From: Pseudomonadota bacterium
Lineage (GTDB): Bacteria > Pseudomonadota > Alphaproteobacteria > Caulobacterales > Caulobacteraceae
Assembly: GCA_023445955.1 (NCBI GenBank)
Contig: JAEXJH010000192.1
Location: forward strand, 1 to 5,676
Length of the DNA: 5,676 bases
Direction: 5' to 3'
Position 1 is the first letter of the stretch, and each line of letters starts with the position of its first letter. The position numbers were made by a program, and so were the translations under genes. Shown piece after piece: positions 1 through 5,603 of this stretch. Below the pieces are notes generated by a model. That model did no database searches and was not told where the DNA came from. It saw nothing but the letters and a program-made list of their open reading frames with translations.

Positions 1-143
1 CCCGAGAGACTGAGCCCCGGACGCAAGTCCGCCGCCACCAGTGAAGGCGCCTCCCCAGTAGCGATCTGGGCGACGGCCGGTTGGGAAAAGATCGCGACGG
101 CCACGAGGGCCGCCGCGACTAGGGGGAACTTGATCAGGCGCAT
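1..143 (-). CDS. N-terminus of an exported protein downstream of the receptor (partial; possible glycoside hydrolase)
   Basis: An ATG at 143 opens a frame that stays open to the left edge, giving 47 complete codons. The first 25 residues form a clear Sec signal peptide: a basic start (MRLIK), a hydrophobic core (FPLVAAALVAVAIF) and a cleavage site after AVA, before Gln26. The mature protein begins QIATGEAPSLVAADLRPGLS. The start lies 8 bases beyond the stop of the TonB-dependent receptor, so the two are probably cotranscribed and translationally coupled; I see no strong Shine-Dalgarno sequence. The RPGLSLSG stretch resembles the segment just before the first beta-sandwich of family 2 glycoside hydrolases, and a secreted glycosidase would fit beside such a receptor. 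That identity is a weak inference from eight residues. Export is well supported; function is not. Confidence 0.7.
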   Translation of the reverse strand, partial: MRLIKFPLVAAALVAVAIFSQPAVAQIATGEAPSLVAADLRPGLSLS

Positions 144-151
144 GCGGTGGA

Positions 152-3100
152 TCAGCCGCCGAACTTAGCGCGCAGCGACAGGGTCACGCGGCGGTCGGCG
201 ACGAACCAGGAGCGCGGCGCGGTCACCAGGTCGTTGTTGATCACCTGCGAGGTGCGCGCCGTGGCGGCCGTCAGGTTGTAGCCCTGCAGGCCGATGCGCA
301 CGTTCGGCGAGACGGTCACGAACACCGAGGCGTCCAGCTGGCCGGTCGCCTCCGAGAAGATCGGCGCGAACGGCACGATCACGTCGCGCGTGGTCAGCAG
401 GAACTTCGAGCGCCAGGAATAGGCGGCCCGCACTTCCAGGCGTCCGCGCTGATAGAACGGCTGGATGTTGACGGTGTGCTTGGACAGGCCCTGCAGCGGC
501 AGGCGGCTGGTGTCGACCGTCGCCACCGTGCCGGCCGCGACGTCGGGGTCGGTGCTGCTGAGCGTGCTCTGGCGCACGCCCGAGGCGTGGACGTAGGTGT
601 AGTTCGCCGTCAAGCCCAGGCCCGACAGCGCGCCCGGCAGGAAGTCATAGGCCTGGGAGTAGCCGAACTCGACGCCGCGCACCTTGCCGGTGTCCTTGGA
701 GTTCAGCGGCGTGGTCACCAGACCGTCGAAGCTGACGCCGTTGTTGGTGAAGGTCAGGCGCTCGGTGCCGTTGGTGACGACGCCCTTCAGGTCCTTGGCG
801 AACACGGCCATCGACACCTGGCCGACCTTGGAGAAGTAGTACTCGGCGGTCAGGTCCAGGTTGGTGGCCGTCACCGGCTTCAGGTACGGATTGCCGACGT
901 TGAACACCGCCACCGGCCGGCCGTTGGTGATGATCGACTGGTCGGTCGTGTTCAGCACAACGCTGTAATAGGCGCGGGTCAGGCCGAACTCCGGCAACGA
1001 GATCGACTTGTTGATCGCGGCGCGGAAGAGCAGCCCGCCGCCGACATTGAGCTTGGCGTTGAACGACGGCAGCCAGTAGCCGTAGTCGAGCTTGGCCGTG
1101 ATGGGCGTCATCGCGCCGTTGGCGAACTGGTTGGCTTCCGGCACGAAGGCGCAGAAGGCCGAGGTCGGCTGGGTGCAGGTGTAAACCCGCGACGGGAAGG
1201 CGTAATAGCCCGAGGCCTCGCGGCGGGTCTTGGTGTAGCGCAGGCCGGCGTTGCCGCTCAGCGCCCAGCCGTTGTCGAACGCGCCGTTGAAGCGGGCGAC
1301 GACATAGGCGGCGTTGACCGTCTCCTCGACCGGATTGATCTCGCTGGGCAGGTAGTCTGTGCCAGCGATCACGCCGCAGCGCTGCGACAGCGGGACCCAG
1401 TTCTGCGGGCAGCCATTCAGCAGGCGCGGCCTCCACTCGTCACCGATCTGCAGCAGGGTGTTGCTGACGGCGGCGTAGTCGCGCAGCTGGCCGGCCGGGA
1501 AGTAGAGACGGCCCGGACCGGCGGGGCTGACCGCCTTGCCGCGCAGGAAGTTGTCGAACGCGAAGCCCTCCTGCGGCCCCAGCGTCCCCAGCAGGCGGGT
1601 CGGGTCTGTGCCGACATTGTCGGGACGGCCATTGACCAGCTCGTCGAACCAGACCGGACCGGCGCCGGCATAGATGTCGCTGAGGACGCCGTAGTTGTAG
1701 GTCGAGAAGCGGGCGGTGTTCTTGCGGTTGGCCCAGCGGTAGCCGACGTCGATCGACTTCAGCCAGCCCTCCGGCGCGGTGTAGCGCAGGTCGATGCGGG
1801 CGGCGTCCTCGTTGCCGGTGCTGTTCTCGACGTGGTCCATCGCCGCGCCATAGAAGCTGTTCGCCGGGCTCAGGAACCCGTCATTGGGCGAGGTGAAGTA
1901 GGTCGGACGGAAGTTCACGCCCGGGCAGGCCGCGGCGGTCGTGCAGGGGATGATCGGCAGGAACTTGACCGTCGGCAGGTCGTCGCCGTTCAGCTCCAGC
2001 TGGGTGTTCTGGTAGGTCACGGCCCGCACGCTCATGTCGTAGACATCGACGGTCGAGCGGACGTGCTGATAGTCGGCCGTCAGGGCCAGGCGGTCATTGA
2101 CCTCGAACTTCAGGTTGGCGCCGAAGTCGTCGGTCACCAGGTGGCGGTCGACATAGCGGACGGTGTTGTTGGCCTTCATGCCGGTCAGCGGCACGCGGGC
2201 GCGGGAATTGTACTGGTCGTCGCGATAGCCGACCGGCGCGGTCAGCACGCCGCTGGTGAAGACGCCGTCGTCGTCGAAGGTCAGGCTCGTGCCGGCCAGG
2301 GCCCGGGCGTCGCCGGCCGAGGTGACGTTGTCGGTGGCGATCTCGGCGGTGTGCTCGTCGGACTTCTCGCGGGCGTCCGAACGCAGGAACTGCACCGTGC
2401 CGACGGCTCGGCCGTCCAGGCTCTTCCACTGCAGCGCCCCAGCGTAGCCGTAGCGCAGGCGGTCATACTCCTGGGTCCGCTGGCCGCCGCCGCGCGGCAC
2501 ATAGACCTGGCGTGCGCCGGCCGTGGTCGGGGCCACCAGGTTGCCCGCGGAGTCGAGGCCCCGCAGGCCGAAATTGGCGATCTGGATGCCGTCGGCGCGC
2601 GAGTGCAGCTCCGATCGCACCAGGCTGACCATGGCGCCGACCTGGCCGATGCCGGTCATCCAGCGGTCGCTGGCCAGCACCGAGACGTTGGGCGAGTTGC
2701 GGTTGGCGAAATCGCTGTTGTTCAGCTCGACGGTTCCGGCCAGCAGGCGGCCCTTGGCGTCGAACGGCAGGCGGCTGCGCAGGTTGACCGTGCCCGAGAT
2801 GCCGCCCTCGATCATGTCGGCGCTGGGGCTCTTGTAGACGTCGACGCCCGACAGCAGCTCGGCGGGCACGTCGGCGAAGCTGAGGCCCCGGCCGTTGTTG
2901 GCGGTGAAGGTGTCACGGCCGTTCAGCTGGCTGCGGGTGTAGGTCAGGCCGCGCACGACGACGCCGCTGCCCTCGACCGAGAAGCGGTCCGGATTGTTGC
3001 CGGCGGTGAAGCGGGTGATCGAGACGCCCGGGATGCGCTGGATAGCCTCTGTCACCGAACGGTCCGGCAGGGCGCCGATGTCCTGGGCCGAGACGCTGTC

Positions 3101-3334
3101 GACGACCACGTCGGAGTCGCGCTTGAGGTCGCGGGCGCTCTGGATGCTGGCGCGCAGACCGGTGACGACGACTTCGCTGACCGTCTGCGGATCCTCGGCC
3201 GGCGCCTTGGCGGCGGTCGTCTGCGCCAGGGCTTGCGGCCCGATCATCAGCGCCGCCAGCGCGATCATCGACACGCCTCGTTGAAGACGCTGCCCGCGCG
3301 AGGCTCCCGGACGGTTCATCGGCGACTGTTCCAT
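152..3334 (-). CDS. TonB-dependent outer-membrane receptor, Xanthomonas/Caulobacter type
   Basis: This is an energy-coupled outer-membrane importer that binds a substrate outside the cell and passes it to the periplasm using TonB-ExbB-ExbD. The product is 1060 residues, full length for the family. A signal peptide runs to about residue 37 (ALA before Gln38), followed by a TonB box, SEVVVTG, at 53-59. The plug domain then shows family hallmarks: RDSDVVVDSVSAQDIG, LPDRSVTEAIQRIPGVSI, VVVRGL, SQLNGRD and DMIEGGISGTVNL. The rest is a 22-strand type barrel ending in LRAKFGG, with the usual near-terminal Phe. The only six cysteines form three close pairs (464/470, 642/653, 720/728), probably in surface loops. 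I chose the ATG at 3334 because AGGAGG at 3346-3351 lies 11 bases upstream; a GTG at 3343 would be only 2 bases from it. This family is often linked to plant-polymer sugars, but the substrate is not visible here. The gene precedes a secreted protein in a likely operon. Confidence 0.95.
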   Translation of the reverse strand: MEQSPMNRPGASRGQRLQRGVSMIALAALMIGPQALAQTTAAKAPAEDPQTVSEVVVTGLRASIQSARDLKRDSDVVVDSVSAQDIGALPDRSVTEAIQRIPGVSITRFTAGNNPDRFSVEGSGVVVRGLTYTRSQLNGRDTFTANNGRGLSFADVPAELLSGVDVYKSPSADMIEGGISGTVNLRSRLPFDAKGRLLAGTVELNNSDFANRNSPNVSVLASDRWMTGIGQVGAMVSLVRSELHSRADGIQIANFGLRGLDSAGNLVAPTTAGARQVYVPRGGGQRTQEYDRLRYGYAGALQWKSLDGRAVGTVQFLRSDAREKSDEHTAEIATDNVTSAGDARALAGTSLTFDDDGVFTSGVLTAPVGYRDDQYNSRARVPLTGMKANNTVRYVDRHLVTDDFGANLKFEVNDRLALTADYQHVRSTVDVYDMSVRAVTYQNTQLELNGDDLPTVKFLPIIPCTTAAACPGVNFRPTYFTSPNDGFLSPANSFYGAAMDHVENSTGNEDAARIDLRYTAPEGWLKSIDVGYRWANRKNTARFSTYNYGVLSDIYAGAGPVWFDELVNGRPDNVGTDPTRLLGTLGPQEGFAFDNFLRGKAVSPAGPGRLYFPAGQLRDYAAVSNTLLQIGDEWRPRLLNGCPQNWVPLSQRCGVIAGTDYLPSEINPVEETVNAAYVVARFNGAFDNGWALSGNAGLRYTKTRREASGYYAFPSRVYTCTQPTSAFCAFVPEANQFANGAMTPITAKLDYGYWLPSFNAKLNVGGGLLFRAAINKSISLPEFGLTRAYYSVVLNTTDQSIITNGRPVAVFNVGNPYLKPVTATNLDLTAEYYFSKVGQVSMAVFAKDLKGVVTNGTERLTFTNNGVSFDGLVTTPLNSKDTGKVRGVEFGYSQAYDFLPGALSGLGLTANYTYVHASGVRQSTLSSTDPDVAAGTVATVDTSRLPLQGLSKHTVNIQPFYQRGRLEVRAAYSWRSKFLLTTRDVIVPFAPIFSEATGQLDASVFVTVSPNVRIGLQGYNLTAATARTSQVINNDLVTAPRSWFVADRRVTLSLRAKFGG

Positions 3335-3345
3335 GGTGCTCACCC

Positions 3346-3351
3346 CCTCCT
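3346..3351 (-). promoter_or_regulatory. Ribosome binding site of the TonB-dependent receptor
   Basis: On the minus strand AGGAGG is followed by a G-rich run and GTGAGCACC before the ATG at 3334. The 11-base gap suits the ATG, and the overlapping GGGGGTGA could pair even nearer. The in-frame GTG at 3343 is too close to be used, so this site decides the start. Confidence 0.75.
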
Positions 3352-3454
3352 GCTCGGCGGCTGACCCACCGATTGTTGTTTAAAGTCATCAGGCCACTTC
3401 GACAGGCCGAGCGCTCCGGAAGGTCAAACCGCAACACCGCCCCCCAAAAGAACG

Positions 3455-3492
3455 CCGTTACCCGTTTTCACTTCCCAGGGTACCGGTAACGG
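3455..3492. promoter_or_regulatory. Inverted-repeat operator candidate (GTTACC/GGTAAC) upstream of the receptor gene
   Basis: CCGTTACC at 3455-3462 and GGTAACGG at 3485-3492 are perfect 8-bp inverted copies with centres 30 bp apart, about three helical turns. The right copy is also half of a local palindrome centred at 3484/3485: TACCGGTA is perfect, and the 12-mer GGTACCGGTAAC has one mismatched pair. Palindromes with a central CG are typical of LacI-family sites and occur for some other regulators. The element sits between the probable promoter and the start codon, a position suited to repression. The binding protein is unknown. Confidence 0.45.
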
Positions 3493-3530
3493 AGATTTTC
3501 TCGCGTATCGGAGCCCTGAAGCGCAATAAA

Positions 3531-3559
3531 CCTATTCATTGTCCTGGCAGCGCTGTCAA
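3531..3559 (-). promoter_or_regulatory. Candidate promoter of the receptor operon
   Basis: On the minus strand a perfect TTGACA (3554-3559) is followed 17 bases later by AATAGG (3531-3536), a poor -10 match; shifting by one base gives GAATAG. The -35 is strong, while the -10 fits neither the E. coli consensus nor the Caulobacter housekeeping form well. Transcription would start near 3524 and leave a leader of about 190 bases that includes the GTTACC/GGTAAC repeats. The weak -10 keeps confidence moderate. Confidence 0.4.
3545..3558. promoter_or_regulatory. LacI-family-type operator overlapping the -35 element
   Basis: TGGCAGCGCTGTCA is a 14-bp palindrome with one mismatched pair (3547/3556) and a central AGCGCT. 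Sites of the form TGnCAGCGCTGnCA are typical for LacI-family sugar repressors in proteobacteria. Half of it is the TTGACA -35 hexamer of the receptor promoter, so a bound repressor would block RNA polymerase. No LacI-family gene lies in the window. The sequence match is direct; regulator family and effect are inferred. Confidence 0.5.
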
Positions 3560-3845
3560 AGACAAAACGCAAAAGTCCTCTGGCCAATTTGAGTTATTGA
3601 GCCAAAACAAGGCTTTGCAACCAAAGAATGTCCTGGCCACTTTTGACTGCGGCGTCAATTGGGCGACCAATCGGCTGAGAGAGCCGCCCGATGGCGACAT
3701 CGCCGCCGTGAAAAAGACGGTGACGATCCGCACCGCAGGTTTTCTCCAAGCGACGCGAGAAGGAAACGTGCCTGCGCCGGAACCGGCTTGCCGCAATGTG
3801 TGGTCGAAAGTCGCCGCCAAGCCCGGCGTCGACGTCGCGCTGGAT
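3560..3845. other. Gene-poor stretch between the receptor promoter and the small membrane ORF
   Basis: The first half (to about 3660) is less GC-rich than its surroundings and has no recognisable gene. The plus frame of the membrane ORF is open back to a TTG at 3597 with in-frame GTG codons at 3708 and 3798. Its coding signal (G/C third positions) is clear only from about 3798, and no start has a Shine-Dalgarno sequence. A minor hairpin, CGGCT/AGCCG, lies at 3672-3686. I see no RNA gene. Confidence 0.4.
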
Positions 3846-4094
3846 ATGCACGTGGGTCTTAGCGACTGGGAAACCGACGGGCCGCCCGCCTGGGCGCGCA
3901 GGCCGCTCGCCTGGGCGGCGCGCCTGATCGACGCCCTGCCCCTGACGATCGCCTTGCTGGCGTTCTTCCAATGGCGCGTCGGGGCCGTGTCGGCGATCGT
4001 CGCCGTCGGCCTGTACCTTCTGATCGCCGCGCTCCTCGCCCTGGCGCTCCGACCTGCGAAAACCGGCGCGTCGAACGATCGCAGCGCATCCTGA
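3846..4094 (+). CDS. Possible small membrane protein, unknown function
   Basis: I do not recognise this protein. From the ATG at 3846 it would have 82 residues: a polar, Trp-rich start (DWETDGPPAWARRPLAW), a hydrophobic segment at about 27-43 (LIDALPLTIALLAFF), a short QWR turn, a second longer helix at about 45-68 (VGAVSAIVAVGLYLLIAALLALAL), and a polar tail. Third codon positions are about 88% G/C, as in real genes here, and hydrophobic helices are not expected by chance in this frame. Against it, no ribosome binding site is visible at 3846, nor at the in-frame GTG codons at 3708 and 3798, so the start is uncertain and the gene may be a truncated remnant. Its end overlaps the open frame of the recombinase remnant. 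Confidence 0.4.
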   Translation: MHVGLSDWETDGPPAWARRPLAWAARLIDALPLTIALLAFFQWRVGAVSAIVAVGLYLLIAALLALALRPAKTGASNDRSAS

Positions 4095-4351
4095 GTCAGG
4101 GCACCGCCCATGCCTGGCAGGCGAAGCTCAATGCATCGCCGATGACCGCACTGGCCGATCTGCATGATGCGCGCAGCCCGGCCGACTCCTATATTCGCCG
4201 CCTCACGCCATTGGCCTTCCTGGCGCCGGACATTCAGCGGGCGATTCTCGAGGGTCGCCAGCCGCCGGGGCTCACCCTGCAACAGCTGATCAGCAAGCCG
4301 TTGCCGCTGGCTTGGATCGATCAGCGGCGAGCACTCGGCTTCGACGCCTGA
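4082..4351 (+). pseudogene. C-terminal remnant of a large serine site-specific recombinase
   Basis: The frame ending in TGA at 4349-4351 encodes a tail I recognise from large alphaproteobacterial serine recombinases (resolvase/Pin-like). The order is: a helix TAHAWQAKL, a helix-turn-helix-like part (ALADLHDARSPADSYIRRL), the conserved block LAFLAPDIQRAILEGRQPPGLT, then LPLAWIDQRRALGF at the extreme C-terminus. In intact proteins this tail follows a catalytic resolvase domain and several hundred residues of DNA-binding region. None of that is present: only about 85 residues remain, and upstream lies an unrelated membrane ORF in another frame. No credible start with a ribosome binding site exists (the internal ATG at 4142 has none). 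It is therefore a decayed fragment of a mobile-element gene. The left boundary is approximate. Family assignment is from memory of the motif, not a search. Confidence 0.65.
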
Positions 4352-4415
4352 ACCTTCCCTGCTTCGCGGGGCGCGGTCCCTGATGGCGCGGCGCAAATTC
4401 CCTGTTCCGAAATAG

Positions 4416-4436
4416 CGTCGTAGACCGCCTACGGCG
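4416..4436. repeat. Hairpin with 8-bp stem
   Basis: CGTCGTAG (4416-4423) and CTACGGCG (4429-4436) pair over eight positions, one of them G-T, around a 5-base loop. No T-run follows on either strand, so it is not a typical terminator. It lies inside the heptamer repeat field. Confidence 0.4.
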
Positions 4437-4473
4437 CGCAGACCCCGTATCCGTGGGCTTCTGTCGTAGTCCG
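4417..4473 (+). repeat. Direct repeat GTCGTAG(A/T)CCG, two copies
   Basis: GTCGTAGACCG at 4417-4427 and GTCGTAGTCCG at 4463-4473 agree at 10 of 11 positions, 46 bases apart. Both lie between the two groups of TTCCCTG heptamers. They may be part of an old recombination site or chance similarity in GC-rich DNA. Confidence 0.35.
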
Positions 4474-4664
4474 TTCGGAGCGCGCCTTGAATCCTTCCCT
4501 GTAAAATCCCTGATCGCAGGAAAACCGGAGTCGATCATGCGGCTCCAGAGACCGGCGCGCGGAAGCGCCCCCAAAGCCGGCCATTCGGGCCCGTTTCAGG
4601 TCGAGGAAAGTCCGGTTTTGCAGGGAATTGGTCCGCCATTTCCGCGCCTGGCGAGGCGGTCGAT

Positions 4665-4690
4665 CGCAGAGTCTGTTTGGGGAGACTGCG
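4665..4690 (-). terminator. Hairpin at the 3' end of tRNA-Ser, possible terminator
   Basis: AGTCT (4670-4674) pairs with AGACT (4683-4687), and CGC (4665-4667) with GCG (4688-4690), leaving a 2-base bulge and an 8-base loop. The structure touches the encoded CCA end of the tRNA. No T-run follows in the tRNA direction, so it could only be a weak terminator or a trailer stem. Confidence 0.3.
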
Positions 4691-4780
4691 TGGCGGTGAG
4701 AGAGGGATTCGAACCCTCGATAGAGTTTCCCCTATACACGCGTTCCAGGCGTGCGCCTTCAACCACTCGGCCACCTCACC
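4691..4780 (-). tRNA. tRNA-Ser (anticodon GGA)
   Basis: On the minus strand the 90-base sequence folds as a class II tRNA. The acceptor stem pairs GGTGAGG with TCTCACC (last pair G-T), followed by discriminator G and an encoded CCA. The anticodon stem CACGC/GCGTG carries the loop CTGGAAC, giving anticodon GGA (4744-4746), which reads UCC and UCU serine codons. A long variable arm (ATAG...CTAT) and a T arm, GAGGG-TTCGAAT-CCCTC, complete it. The long variable arm is expected for serine tRNA. A recombinase remnant and repeats lie directly beyond its 3' end, the usual insertion side for integrated elements. Confidence 0.97.
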
Positions 4781-4793
4781 AGCGCACTCGAGT

Positions 4794-4814
4794 CGGGGGT
4801 GGTTGAGACCCCCG
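4794..4814 (-). promoter_or_regulatory. Hairpin in the tRNA-Ser leader
   Basis: CGGGGGT (4794-4800) and ACCCCCG (4808-4814) form a perfect 7-bp, G/C-rich stem with a 7-base loop. It lies between the inferred transcription start (about 4824) and the mature 5' end at 4780, so it would be in the precursor removed by RNase P. There is no T-run in either direction. Function unknown. Confidence 0.4.
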
Positions 4815-4830
4815 GCGCGGGAAGGCGCGC

Positions 4831-4858
4831 AATATACTCAGGGACCGGCAGGTAGCAA
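4831..4858 (-). promoter_or_regulatory. Promoter of tRNA-Ser
   Basis: On the minus strand TTGCTA (4853-4858) is followed after 16 bases by TATATT (4831-4836). Both are good matches to housekeeping -35 and -10 elements, and TATATT is one of the few A/T-rich hexamers locally. A start near 4824 gives a leader of about 44 bases, normal for a tRNA gene. Confidence 0.6.
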
Positions 4859-4893
4859 GCGCGTTCCCGGATGAAAGACGCGACACGAGCGCC

Positions 4894-4899
4894 TATAAG
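4894..4899 (+). promoter_or_regulatory. Possible -10 element of msrA
   Basis: TATAAG lies 35 bases before the msrA start codon. No convincing -35 stands 16-18 bases upstream, so this is a weak candidate based on one A/T-rich hexamer in GC-rich surroundings. It would form a divergent pair with the tRNA promoter. Confidence 0.3.
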
Positions 4900-4934
4900 G
4901 TCGGCCGAAGATTTTCCGCGTTGAAAGACCCGAA

Positions 4935-5603
4935 ATGCTGTCGACGACCAAGACCCTCGAGATGCCCACCGCCGAGGCCGCCCTGCCCGGCCGCGCCGAA
5001 CCGATTCCGACGGCGGAGACGCATTTCATCAACGGCCACGCGTTGAAGGGTCCCTATCCGGACGGCCTGGAGACGGCGATCCTGGCCATGGGCTGTTTCT
5101 GGGGCGTCGAGCGGGTGTTCTGGCAGGTCCCGGGCGTCTACGTCACCGCCGCCGGCTATGCGGCGGGCCTCACGCCGAACCCGACCTATGAAGAGGTCTG
5201 CACCGGCCGCACCGGCCATACCGAGGTGGTGCTGGTGGTGTTCGACCCGAAGATCGTCACCTACGACGCGCTGCTGAAGACCTTCTGGGAGAATCACGAC
5301 CCGACCCAGGGCATGCGCCAGGGTGGCGACATCGGCACCCAGTATCGTTCGGGCCTCTATGTCACCAACGACTTCCAGGCCGCCGCGGCGGTCGAGTCGA
5401 AGGAAGCCTACCAGCAGGCGCTGTCGGCCAAGGGCCTGGGCGACATCACCACCGAGATCGCCGCCGCCGGTCCGTTCTATTTCGCCGAGGACTATCACCA
5501 GCAGTACCTGGCCAAGAACCCGGACGGCTATTGCGGCATCGGCGGCACCGGCGTGGTCTGCCCGATCGGCCTGGGCGTCCAGAGCGGCGTCGCCGCCGGA
5601 TGA
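4935..5603 (+). CDS. msrA: Peptide methionine sulfoxide reductase MsrA
   Basis: MsrA reduces the S-isomer of methionine sulfoxide, free or in proteins, back to methionine, using thioredoxin to recycle its cysteines; it repairs oxidative damage in the cytoplasm. The 222-residue product carries the signature GCFWGVE with nucleophile Cys54, the catalytic Glu97 in TGHTEVV, and the conserved GTQYRS and QQYLAKNP motifs. Cys200 and Cys209 near the end ([11 protein letters not shown]) match the two resolving cysteines of the three-cysteine E. coli type. Length is close to the roughly 212-residue E. coli enzyme, with the same kind of N-terminal extension ([21 protein letters not shown]). No signal peptide is seen. 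The ATG at 4935 has only a weak purine stretch (GAAAGA) upstream, but no better start exists before the conserved region. Its stop overlaps the next gene's start. No msrB is adjacent. Confidence 0.96.
   Translation: MLSTTKTLEMPTAEAALPGRAEPIPTAETHFINGHALKGPYPDGLETAILAMGCFWGVERVFWQVPGVYVTAAGYAAGLTPNPTYEEVCTGRTGHTEVVLVVFDPKIVTYDALLKTFWENHDPTQGMRQGGDIGTQYRSGLYVTNDFQAAAAVESKEAYQQALSAKGLGDITTEIAAAGPFYFAEDYHQQYLAKNPDGYCGIGGTGVVCPIGLGVQSGVAAG

Larger units (their letters stand above)
4355..4627. repeat. Dispersed TTCCCTG / CAGGGAA heptamer repeats
   Basis: From four bases after the recombinase remnant, the same heptamer recurs: TTCCCTG at 4355-4361, GTCCCTG at 4376-4382, TTCCCTG at 4398-4404 and 4495-4501, ATCCCTG at 4506-4512, a degenerate inverted copy CAGGAA at 4517-4522, and a full inverted copy CAGGGAA at 4621-4627. 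The first three are 21 and 22 bases apart and the 4495/4506 pair 11 apart, close to whole helical turns. I recall similar runs beside this recombinase type in other alphaproteobacteria, which suggests recombinase binding half-sites. No gene is credible in 4352-4690. Confidence 0.55.

Noticed and set aside
476..3364. A 962-codon open frame on the plus strand opposite the receptor gene
   Set aside because: Its product is low-complexity, rich in Arg/Gly/Ala/Val/Asp, without recognisable domains. Long antisense frames arise opposite GC-rich genes, and the minus-strand receptor is unmistakable.
3536..4396. A 286-codon open frame on the minus strand across the middle region
   Set aside because: It is antisense to both the membrane ORF and the recombinase remnant. 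Its Arg/Ser/Ala-rich translation has no motif, and it has no clear ribosome binding site.
4290..4574. Minus-strand open frame with NREFAP and [10 protein letters not shown] segments
   Set aside because: These segments are translations of the TTCCCTG repeats, not a conserved protein.
4352..4690. Possible CRISPR array in the heptamer field
   Set aside because: The repeats are only 7 bases long, irregularly spaced and occur in both orientations, with no spacers of uniform size.
4453..4806. Open frames running through the tRNA on both strands (for example [20 protein letters not shown] on the minus strand)
   Set aside because: They are translations of the tRNA-Ser sequence and its complement, a familiar false-gene artefact.
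4871..4924. A 17-codon upstream ORF ([17 protein letters not shown]) ending 10 bases before msrA, possibly a leader peptide
   Set aside because: It lacks a ribosome binding site and overlaps the only candidate -10 element of msrA, so it may not be transcribed intact. The similarity of TGAAAGAC at its start to that before msrA is too short to mean much.
4893..5498. A 201-codon minus-strand frame opposite msrA
   Set aside because: It is a mirror of the msrA coding sequence with no domain or start signal of its own.
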